Positions 1 through 9,147 of a stretch of DNA of 64,000 nt are shown here, one piece after another. The notes below the pieces were generated by a model, which was not told the DNA's origin, ran no database searches, and saw nothing but the letters and a program-made list of their open reading frames with translations. Each line of letters begins with the position of its first letter. Position 1 is the first letter of the stretch. Both the position numbers and the translations under genes were made by a program. Source of the stretch: Hyaloscypha bicolor E (Eukaryota > Ascomycota > Leotiomycetes > Helotiales > Hyaloscyphaceae); assembly GCF_002865645.1 (NCBI RefSeq), contig NW_020194555.1, forward strand, positions 1,240,001 through 1,304,000. Reading direction: 5' to 3'.

Positions 1-194
1 TATCCTAATGTCTAGTTTTTACTCATACACCACTTAGCCGACATCTCCCCCGTCGATCCACCATCCATTGAACGATGCGTCTCCACGTTAATTTTCGCAG
101 GCCCGAGAAAGAATAGATCTCCAAGCTGGGCGTTGACGTCAATCAAGCCAATCATCTGGGACGTATCCCTCTTCATACACATTGCGGCAAAGGA

Positions 195-1410
195 TGGTAT
201 GATGCCTTTCTGTCAACGCAGCTGCTAAAGCACACTCGGTGGATATTAGAGCAAACCACAAACTCCGATACGGCTGATGCGGAGGGCATCAGGCCGTTGT
301 ATCTCGCATCGATAATGTCTGAATACTTTGTGAAGGAACTACTCGCTTTTGGTGCTGATCCTGCAAGTACAATTCATGAGGGTCTTACTCCGTCTTGCAG
401 CTCGTGGTAGAGAGAGCAACGTGGTGTGGTCGTTAACTTCGAACCTCACCAAAACACTGGATACCGAGAAGCAGATCGCAAAAGGGACGTAACACCTAAA
501 CGCCAAAGACGAGGCCAGCCGTTCTTCTTTACGAAGATCACGGCATAAAGTGACAGGATTACAGGGCATTTAGGCCCTTGGCATTCCCCAGGGCATAATT
601 TAGGGGTTAGGCCCGCTATAAAACCCTATGGCTCTAAGCCGTACGCCTTAAGCAAATCTCAAGAGGCGCTATAAGATATTCGCAAGGTATGAGAAGATCT
701 TAAAGGGTAAATAGTATTACTAGAAAAGTAATAATAGCGCTTTAACGCTAAATAGGTAATTACTATAGGGCTCTTTAGTGAGGAATCTCTTATAAGTATA
801 GGGGATAAGCCCTAAAAAGATATGGTATCCCTTGCCCCCGACTTATAGCGTGTTTTTAGGCAGTGGCCTAGAATTATAGGGCAATTTACTAACCGAGTGC
901 GCTAGAGACAGATACTGAAGTGCCGTTAAAGCACATATGCCCTGTAATCCCGCCACTTTATGCCGTGATCTTCATACATTAAGCCTGCCGCTCTGGTCGG
1001 TACGAGACTGTTTCATTACTCTTGGATGCTGGTGAAGATTCCAAATCCATCGATTACGATGGTATGGCCCTTCTGATGCCTGCGCAGAGTTTGAAGATGA
1101 GCAGCAACTTTGGTCGGAAGGTCGGAAGCCAGAGTACACTGACTAGGATAGCTTTTTTAGAAAACTGCTATATCCAAAGATTGGGATCGTGTTGGTGTTG
1201 GTTGCTACAGTTCCCACGGCAAGCTGCGTCCTTGGGTTTTGCCTGGCAAAGCAGCAATTGCCGCCTTTCAGAAGATCTCTCACGGACCTTGGACTGAAGC
1301 TTCCACAGGCATAAGGTCACCCCATGACACTACTCGGCTTGAAGAAATTCTCCAAATGCTATTCGAGACTACCTTGAAGAGAGAGAAGGGTATCTAGTCT
1401 ATGTCCACTG
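195..1410 (+). pseudogene. Ankyrin-repeat protein remnant, split by an inverted-repeat element
   Basis: Conceptual translation shows ankyrin-like units: residues reading LYLASIMSEYFVKELLAFGADP around 287-365, LAARGRESNVV around 395-427, and ACRSGRYETVSLLLDAGEDS around 985-1045. The first two lie in different frames, so at least one frameshift has occurred near 385. The reading R-S-S-L-H ends at the element at 530-976. Beyond the element the same frame resumes with a stop codon where a Tyr is expected in the common L-H-Y-A motif. A further piece (HDTTRLEEILQMLFE) ends at a stop near 1400. No start codon was found; the gene may begin left of the window. Ankyrin repeats are protein-binding scaffolds, and in fungi they often follow NACHT or HET domains, but none is visible here. 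I see a dead gene; its former role is unknown. Confidence 0.6.
530..976. mobile_element. TA-flanked terminal-inverted-repeat element (MITE-like)
   Basis: The stretches 533-569 and 937-973 are reverse complements over 37 bp with two mismatches (core GAAGATCACGGCATAAAGTG). Counting one more partly matching base on each side, the element is bounded by TA at 530-531 and TA at 975-976, the target duplication of Tc1/mariner (pogo/Fot1) elements. The 443-bp interior has no long reading frame, so it is probably non-autonomous. It sits inside an ankyrin codon series, and removing it with one TA rejoins the ankyrin frame, which supports real insertion. Family assignment is an inference from the TA duplication alone. 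Confidence 0.75.
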
Positions 1411-2405
1411 CCCTTGATTGATGTGTTGATCGTTGCAGGACGAATGGTCATACGTACACTTTAAGGACCTGCAACCAACCCAGAAGTTATCATGCAGCAG
1501 CTTTAAATCAAAGATGACTCCCACAGCCTTCACAAATAAGATCAATCTCTTCGGAGATTGAGCAGGAACTGTGAGAAGAATTGGATCCGGACAATGACTA
1601 GCTTCAAGGGAGGAATACGGCACTTCACGAACTTGCTTGGGAAGGCATTGGTGGGCTGTGGCGAAAGGAATTCTATACCTAATGGCACCGGGGGCGGATT
1701 CGGAGCAGCGTAATGAGGAAGATAATACACCTCGACAATATGGAAAAGCTCCGTGCTTCGGAAGCATTTTTGGGAAGGAGGTAGAAGAAGCACTCAATAA
1801 ATTGTGAGGCCCTGGATTCTTCGAGGTAATGGATGGGTTACGGACTATGGATTGAACACTGTTTGTGGATGTTATTACTTTTCCGCCGCAACTTCTGTCT
1901 AGCTGTCGTGTTCAGAATGCTCTCCCTCCCTCCGTGAAAATTAGCTAGTTGGGAAATTGCATACCAAACGGGAGCTACCCTTCGTCTTCCCACCACTATT
2001 TATTACTATTTTTTAATAAATGTGTCCAATGGATGTATAACTCGTACTTCAAGACCTTAATCTTTTCTTCGCCACTAAACAATGCTGCAAAAGGCCAGCT
2101 CCATCATCCGAAACTTGCACCTGACCACATGTCGTGTTTATATGCACCGCTTGTTGACCAGCATCCCTTACACAGCCACCTGCAATGAAACCTCTTCCCT
2201 ACCGGGCCCTTATTTCTACTTATGATTCGATTTCGGGAAATTTCCGGAAAGATATTAGGTGCAGGTGCTCGCTTAATCTCGCTTGTATTGACACAGAGGG
2301 CGGGCACTGCTCAAAAGTGACTCCTAGTGGCTAAAACTTGCAGGGAAAATAATGAAAATTCTCTTCCGAAAAAAATGCAAGTGGCATCAAAAAGAAAGAG
2401 AAAAC
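1411..2405. other. No intact gene; possible ankyrin scraps
   Basis: Only a short ankyrin-like scrap is visible around 1576-1650 (GRNTALHELAWEGI on the + strand), interrupted by stops. It may be the tail of the upstream remnant. The rest, up to the tRNA, shows nothing I can identify. Confidence 0.4.
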
Positions 2406-2539
2406 AGCTCCGAGCGTGGGTCGAACACGCGGCCTGAAGATTATTGCTGTTACTGCAATCTGTTCTTCGTTAGTTTGACTTCATTAGAAATTGGATGACA
2501 ATGAACTGACCTTCCGCTCTACCACTGAGCTATCGAAGC
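2406..2539 (-). tRNA. Intron-containing tRNA, isotype unresolved (Thr-AGT is the best fold)
   Basis: On the minus strand the ends pair as an acceptor stem (GCTTCGA with TCGGAGC, one G-T), the D arm reads GCTC-AGTGGTA-GAGC (a good A box), and the T arm reads GCGTG-TTCGACC-CACGC (a good B box). The anticodon stem GAAGG/TCTTC implies a 62-nt intron after position 37 (about 2442-2503), giving a mature length of about 72 nt. With this fold the anticodon is AGT (Thr), but position 33 would be C instead of the near-universal T, so the isotype is uncertain and a decayed copy is possible. Confidence 0.75.
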
Positions 2540-2904
2540 GATTTTCCAAAATCTCCTTATTTAGATACATATGAGTCATTGTTAAATGAGCCATTTTCCT
2601 TTTGCCGAACCATTCATAAGCGACGAAAAAGTGGACAAACAAGAATCATGATTGGTTGAGACACAATTTCATCCCCACTAACCACATTGAAAAATTGTTA
2701 TACAAGAAAAAACATCTCGGAAGCTGAGACCTTCCTGGGAGAAAAGGACTTATGTTCCAATTTGTTATCAGTCATTCAGGCTAATTGATACAGGAGAGGT
2801 GTCACAAATCGCACGCAATATCCGAGGCAAGTCACGACAACAGTGTGGCAGGTACACTTCCACATCTTGAATATATCCCCAATAGTTTTATAACATCAAG
2901 AGCC

Positions 2905-4771
2905 TCATAACTTTTTAATCTCGTTAAATATAAATACGTTCCTCCCATCCTCCCCTTTTCTAACAAATCCACTCCTCCCTACCTGCTCCTTCACAGCGCT
3001 CACCAACTGCTTCAACGTATTCTCATCCCCTTCATTCGCAAGAAACCGATGGCCGTTCTTCAATCGTCCAACAATATAACCTCGTTCAGGACTCCCGTCA
3101 CGATTAAATTCAACAGTATACGTCTACAGAGTCAGCCCTACCCTCTACACAAATCAGGAAACTCACCTCAATCACCGCCTCCCGTTCCGCCTTCTCATCC
3201 ACGGTAGGAACTCGCTGATCGTCCAAAACATTAGGAAGTGGATTAATATCCGGATATGGGGAGTTCCGAGGTTGGTTCGAGAGGCAGACGACGTATTGAT
3301 AAGTCACCATTCCGCCATTCGCAAGGACCAGCCCGTTTCGAACTTTTCCTTTCCGAAGCTCGCGCACCATTTCGATCAGAGCCTGCATATAGTCAGAAAA
3401 TTCCAGGAGGGCAGCAGGGACATTTACATGCATGGAATAATTATTTCCTGCTCCTCCGAATGAAGTCAGACCTCCAAGAAGTGTAATGGGTTTGGATTGT
3501 TTCGTCATCGGCATGCCGAGATGTTGACATGCGAGTTTTGGTACAATGGGAAAACAACTGGAGGTATTAGAAAGGCTACGAAGTGAGTCGGAAAAATGTA
3601 CGAGTAGAAATCAAAGATGTCTATCTGTTCTTTTGTGAGTCCCGAGGACTTTAATCCTTCATCAAGTGATTTTGATATGGCGGCGCTCGAATGAAAATTC
3701 GGCCGCTCCCAAACTGGAACACATCAATGGAGGTATATGAATTTGATTGTCATACTTACAATTTCTACTGTCGCTCGTCCCTGCTCCACCAAGTGGATAT
3801 ATCCAACGATCTTCGGGAATCCCGAGTTCTCTCGCATAGTCAGTCGAAGTCAGGATACATGCTCCGGCCAAATTGACATTGTTAAATGCGTTCATCAAAA
3901 GAGGATCTGTATGCATTAGACTCGTCCAAGAATTCAGGCCGGCACATACATGGAAAACATATCATCCTATTCTTCTTCGAAACAGTACCAATGATCTCTT
4001 TGGTCGCAGCAGGCTCACCAAAATTCCACGCCAGCGGATTCTTCTCCGCAACTTTTGCAAAATCCGCATACAGCTCAGCGGACTCGTGATTATTCTCCTT
4101 TATCGACTGCCGCCGATGTGCTCTAAATGCATTTTCATACAGCGGATACACGTGAATAGGAAACCCCACAGAATGAAGAGTACCGGGATCTACAAAAGTG
4201 AGTGCCGGCTCAATTAATCATCGGGAAATCATACTTTCTCCAAACCTCGAGATATCAGAAACAGACACTCCTTTGCCACTCTCGTCAGACTTCGTCCACC
4301 CAGGAGGAGGCAACTTCCCAGCCGCAGCACATGCGCCCACTTCGCACATCAGCAACCCCCTTATCCAACGGAAGCAAACTTACACGATGCCAAAGCCTCC
4401 CCACCGGTCACAATCGCCACCTTGCTCTCCCCCAAAGAAATCCTCCTCACTGCCTGATCAAACAACTTCGCCGGCGAATCACCCCCATGATGACTTAACA
4501 CCTGATACTTCGGCTTGACATCCAACTTCTCAGAAATGAGCCTCGGCAAGTCGGGATAAACCCAGGTCCAGGTGTTGACCACACCCACGCTGTCAATCTT
4601 CGACTGCAGCTCTTTCGTTGCGGAAGCAGAGAGATTGGTGTCTTGCATCGCTTTGAGAATGGCTTGGAGCATCAACTGCATCGGCTCAATCGCATCTTCG
4701 ATTTTCATGGAGCGGTTCTTGATGTCGCCGACCCCCACGACAATGGGTATCGGCCGTCTGGCTGCCGCCAT
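2905..4771 (-). CDS. Thiolase-like acetyl-CoA acetyltransferase family protein (TLP1 type), 8 exons
   Basis: Eight exons splice to 518 codons: 4384-4771, 4235-4339, 3950-4189, 3760-3906, 3602-3713, 3428-3557, 3167-3382 and 2905-3123. All introns are 43-54 bp GT..AG and the frame closes exactly. The start MAAARRPIPIVVGVGD is followed by the thiolase N-domain (VAIVTGGEAL near residue 125), a middle with HVYPLYENAFRAH, and a C-half with ITLLGGLTSFGGAGNNYSMH, the glycine-rich stretch typical of the thiolase C-terminal active-site region. The last about 70 residues (RGYIVGRLKNGHRFLAN) match the additional C-terminal domain of thiolase-like protein type 1. Family members are predicted to handle acyl-CoA in lipid metabolism, but the substrate is not known, and classical thiolase activity should not be assumed. 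An inverted-repeat element ends 141 bp upstream of the start and may have changed the promoter. Confidence 0.88.
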
Positions 4772-4912
4772 CTTCAGCGGCTGACTGATGCACGAACTTT
4801 GGTGGTAATAATTCACGACAACCAAAATGACATGACATATGAAGAAGGAGAGCATACATGAAGAAGAAAGAGACTTACCATACCGTTGAATAGGGTTGCA
4901 TTCTGGTATGAA

Positions 4913-5634
4913 GATCCGTTCTAGTCCTCCCACTAATATCGCCATTCGCGAATGGCGGACCTTCGTGACTAACAAGTGTCATTCGCGAATGTAATCTGCC
5001 AGTCACGAAGCTGTACGCTAATGTGAGGCCATTCGTGAAGGGTGTAGGCCACCCGGGAATAACCTCACATTAGCCACTGGCCCAGTTAGCAGTTAGTCTA
5101 ATTAATACACAATTTATAAAGTAGCGGTAAGGCATTCCTAATACTTCGCATCTCCCATATTAATTATAAGTTTAACTCTTCTATCTTTTCCTGTTTTTTA
5201 TACTATAGCTAAGTAGCTAGATTAAATCAACACTTAATCTTACATACCACTTTTTCGGCACATGCCAACTGAGCAGCCGCATATTCGTGACTGGCATATG
5301 CTAGTCAAGAATAGACTTATATACTTTACTAGTATACTAAGTAGGATTCGTGGCTGGCATATGCCAACCGGGAATAATAAGGCCTTCGCGACTGGTAGTC
5401 CCTTCGCCTGGTAAGACATTGCCACGCTAGCGGCCGCATAAACGCGGATGACCTGATTCGAGGAGACTGTTGTGGACTGTTGTATTTTAAGCGAACAGGG
5501 GATATAAATTCGTCACTGATATACAGTACGTTCTAGTCGCGAGAAGACTAGTAAATTCGCGAATAAATACACCAACTACGAATACTACGCCATTCGCGAA
5601 TGGGAGGATATTCGTGGTTGGACTAGAACAAATC
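4913..5634. mobile_element. Terminal-inverted-repeat element with internal ATTCGCGAAT palindromes
   Basis: The left end (GATCCGTTCTAGTCC at 4913) and the reverse complement of the right end (GATTTGTTCTAGTCC, ending at 5634) match, and the similarity continues inwards for about 40 bp to a shared CCATTCGCGAATGGCG palindrome (near 4942 and 5590). Between them are further variants of ATTCGCGAAT/ATTCGTGACT and two TGGCATATGC..GT units around 5290-5370. There is no reading frame of note, and I could not settle a target-site duplication. It looks like a small non-autonomous DNA element of about 0.72 kb placed just upstream of the thiolase gene. Confidence 0.55.
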
Positions 5635-7329
5635 CTTTACCAGGCCTCGGTTCTCCGCTATCAGCAGATGCTGAAAATCAGGCCTCGGCAGTAGTGCGGG
5701 GAGGAGGCCTAGGTCAGGATGCTTCGATAGGTCTTGACAAATCAACAAGCTCGCAATTCCCAGTGGAGGAAATACATCTCGTTGACGAGCGAACAGTCCA
5801 GGGTCCCCTCGCTTTGATGTTTTCTATGTGGCACAATGAAAAGGAAAAGGGGCGTTGAGTGTCAGGTTGTTATTCACACCGAACAAAACGACAATGCAAG
5901 TAGCAAGGAAGGCCTCACAGCACATGCCGATCAGTTACAGCTGCCGCTCTGGGAGAAGCTGGAAATAAATAGCGCTTTCCATGAGGGGCAAAGCCTACTG
6001 AACGGCTGGCTCGGCAGAGATAAGTGCACCTTCCAGGCTTCACTCCGCTGAAACCCTTCCCACCCTTCCCCATCATTTATTCCTTTCTTCCTCATCGTTG
6101 GCACTCATCCATTCGAATCAGCTCGGCGGTCCTCGTCACTCGAGAGCACCAATCGACACAACCTCTCTAGAATCTGTCTATTGTCAACTCGATGAACTCG
6201 ATGGAGCAAGCAGTCGATATGAGTTGAGCGGCAATTTCGCTTGTTAGGGAATCGGGCTTGCAAACATGGGCGGGAACGAGCGGGGCTGGGAGCTTCAAAC
6301 ATACACAACCTCCTCGATCATCGGATGACTTCTTGCGTATTCCCAGTTGTGTGGCATCCATGACCAGTTTCCCTTCAATGAGATAGCTCCTTAGGTTTCA
6401 GAATGTCGCTCCAAGTCACATCGTCGCCCGAATGGAGTCAGGTATGGTTGGTGGCTGTCGCCTGAAAAGGAACCCTCCCCTCCCTTACCGCTCCCGCTGA
6501 GAATTCTATCCCACTTTTCCGTACTGCGATCGAAAATTCTGGCTGCTATCACCATTGGCTTGAGGTTGCCTTCAGAATCTGCGTGGAAAAAAGCAAGCAG
6601 AGGCCAGCGCCAACGTCCAGGGGCCGAAGGAATGGCCAGCGAGATGCCCTTGGCTTCAAATACTCGTGCAACCCCAACTTTCTTAGAGATCAACTCGGCG
6701 AGGCTCTGTGGCGATGGAGCAGCTGCTCAAACGCAGGGGCTAGTATATAAGGGAATGCTCTTTCTCTCGCAAGGTATTATGATAAGCCTTGCTACGCCGG
6801 AAGCCAACCCACTCTGGATTTACGGCTCAGGTTACCCGAGAACCACCGGCAATACTCCAGGGGAAAGCGGCAAGCTGTCCTAATCTCTTTATGCCAGCAA
6901 CCTGGTGATCAAGCTGCCCCGTAGATCACGCTCTCAACTTCACTTAGCGACACGATGGGCTCCTACAGTCATTGTTTCCCTTCAGAATCTCACATTACAC
7001 TTGTAGAGAAGGTCATCGGGCTGAATTCCAATGCTGGATTGTCCGAGGATTGTCCGAGGATTCCCTCAAGACCCTCGCTTACAGTCCGAGCCATGCTCCC
7101 AAGAAACTCTGGATTGATCGTATTGTTGGACCTTTTTGCGCTAAGCCCTCCGCCAATAACGAAGGTGAAAAGACTCAGACACGCGAAACATCCGAGGTAT
7201 ATTGATTGGTCTCATTGTGTAGGACTATCCTTGGATGGAGATTATTTTCGCCTCAACTTCAACAACGTCACCCCGCAATGTGCATCATATCACTTGTGCC
7301 ATGGCCAGAGCTAACCAGGATCCTTTCAG
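5635..7329. other. No gene supported
   Basis: Short open stretches exist on both strands (for example 5836-6051 + and 6391-6693 -), but none shows a recognisable domain or good splice structure. It may contain 5' exons of the retropepsin-like gene that follows, since a plausible 3' splice site (ctttcag) lies at 7323-7329. Confidence 0.4.
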
Positions 7330-7975
7330 GTCGGTAACAGCCTCTCATCATGGCCCTGCCCATGTATTCTGCCTGTGTATGTTGTTTCGAACCCACAAGA
7401 TGCAGAAAAGCACTCTATTACGAAGATCTCGAAATTCGCCATCGACACTGGCAACCTGCAAGGCAATATTGTGTCACGAGACTTCGTGGAAAAAGTTCCC
7501 GACTTGCCTTCGTCAAGTTTTGAAAAGCTGACTAAAGAAGAAGAGAGTCGAGGTACCGGCATAACAGGAGAGTCACACATACCGCTAGGTGCCATTCAGT
7601 TAACTTGGTACCACAAGAACAGCACTCGCGTGTTCCGCGATATGCAGTTCTTTAGTCTCGCCAGCCCGCATTGCGATCTAATCATCGGCGCTTGGTCAAT
7701 TCAGAAGGAAAAGATCCTCGACATTCCATGCCTGGCAGTGAAGAGACCTAGTATTATAATCTTGCCGAACTGGCCTCGCCATAAAGGTATGTTCGCTATC
7801 ATTCACGTCCTACTCCCTCATATGGCTGACCAACCGCCAAGATGAACCGGATCTAGATGAGCTGAACCACATCGACGGCAATATCAAGACGTGTGAGAGG
7901 AGAGCAGAAACAACAGGGACGAATGTGACCCTGGGACAGCAAAGTGGAATGCTCGAGACAAAATATACGAAATAA
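7330..7975 (+). CDS. Hypothetical protein with a retropepsin-like (DTG) domain; 5' end unresolved
   Basis: The frame from a 3' splice site at 7329 reads through KFAIDTGNLQGNIVSRDFVEKV, where D-T-G fits the catalytic motif of retropepsin-type aspartic proteases, and on to CDLIIGAWSI, the usual second hydrophobic-G element of the fold. A 55-bp GT..AG intron (7787-7841) joins it to a short last exon ending at 7975. I recall similar single-domain hypothetical proteins in helotialean fungi, but no function is known for them. They may be host genes or domesticated retroelement proteases. No start codon could be placed, so the gene could be a fragment. No reverse transcriptase or integrase is seen nearby. 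Confidence 0.45.
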
Positions 7976-9147
7976 AGTCAAATGAAGTCGACGTTGTCGG
8001 ATGGCTCATTCAAGTCTGCGACATTGCCATTGCTCTCAAAAAGAGACAGTACCTTAATACTTCCGAGGTCACTGAGATCTGAGGCGAAATCGATAAACGC
8101 TGGAAGGATGTCAGGTCAGAGGTCCGGGTCGAACTGGACCCATAGTACCGGAAGCTCTTGTAAGTCAAGGCGCTTCGGCTTGTCGACGGTCGCGGCGCTG
8201 GTAAGTCGAGTTGTTCCCAGCTGCCTCCATAGCATTTGCCCAACAAACTACGCACACCGCAGGCGCTCACCTTCTTTTAGTCAAGACTTGAACGATAATT
8301 CTTTAATTTTCCTTCTCCAGTTCAATTTGATAGATAGTTAGCTATTCGACGGTTTTTTGTCTCCCTGTACCAGCGGCGGTTGGAGTCCTCCTTCTCCCGA
8401 GGGCGGAAAGCTTTTTCCTCGAGTTCATGATGAGCAAAAATCGACTGATCTCCTGCAATGTCTTGATTATCTGTATCCATTCCCTTGTTTTCTTTCCCTG
8501 GTATCAACAAACGGTGGGACACACCTTTCTTGCAAGGGTGGAAAGCTTCTTCCTTAGAAACTCGAGTAATCAATGAATGACCTATTTTCTGCAATGCCTC
8601 GACTCTCTGTGACTACAAAGTGGGCCTAGCACCAATCAAATGCAAAGATTATCAAAGCAAAGGCACGGCACAGCAGGAACGTAAAGAAAAGGGGGGCGTT
8701 TCCGAAGATCTGTCGATCTGATTTCCACTCAAATGTACACTCAGTAGGCCCGAGCCCTCTATCATCTAGAGCCACCCGCCCACCATCTGTCTCTAAATCT
8801 CTAGTACATAATACAAAGTTGCCCCATGCATTTACATCAAATTCAATCCTGCAAGGCACAGATATGATTAGATCACCAGGGAGCAAATAGCCACGCTGCT
8901 ATTCCATTCATCCCCACGGAGCCAAATGTAGGAGGCATATGCAAAGAAAAAGAAAAGGCAACAATTAGACAGTCCACCGAAAACGCCGTAGACATGAGAT
9001 GTACCCCAACGCCATACTGCAAATCAGCCTCCGTCTTTCGTTTCAAATCAATCGTATCAAATCATGAACTTCCCTCTGTAAACGCCGACCAACGCCACCA
9101 TCTATCAAACCCATTCATTTGAATTTTGGATACTTAAATTTTAGAAA
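7976..9147. other. Gene-poor gap with decayed coding traces
   Basis: Past the retropepsin-like stop, a + strand trace reading EIDKRWKDVRSEVRVELDP then stop (about 8090-8150) suggests decayed coding sequence. It also holds the 45-codon duplication described separately. From 8620 to the end of the SNF2 gene nothing is recognised; this part is probably its 3' flank. Confidence 0.35.
8322..8610 (-). repeat. Two diverged 135-bp tandem units, open in one frame on the minus strand
   Basis: AGGG(C/T)GGAAAGCTT at 8400 recurs at 8535, and CTGCAATG(T/C)CT at about 8453 recurs at about 8588, so two copies lie 135 bp (45 codons) apart. On the minus strand both copies are open in the same frame: one reads KEEAFHPCKKG and the other LEEKAFRPREKE. 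The product is unknown and lacks neighbouring exons, so this may be a gene relic. Confidence 0.4.

Noticed and set aside
5836..6051. 71-codon + strand frame as a gene
   Set aside because: No recognisable domain, no flanking splice sites, lies in a scrambled stretch.
8997..9147. Any CRISPR, operon or bacterial regulatory features in the window
   Set aside because: The sequence is eukaryotic; no direct-repeat/spacer arrays were seen anywhere.
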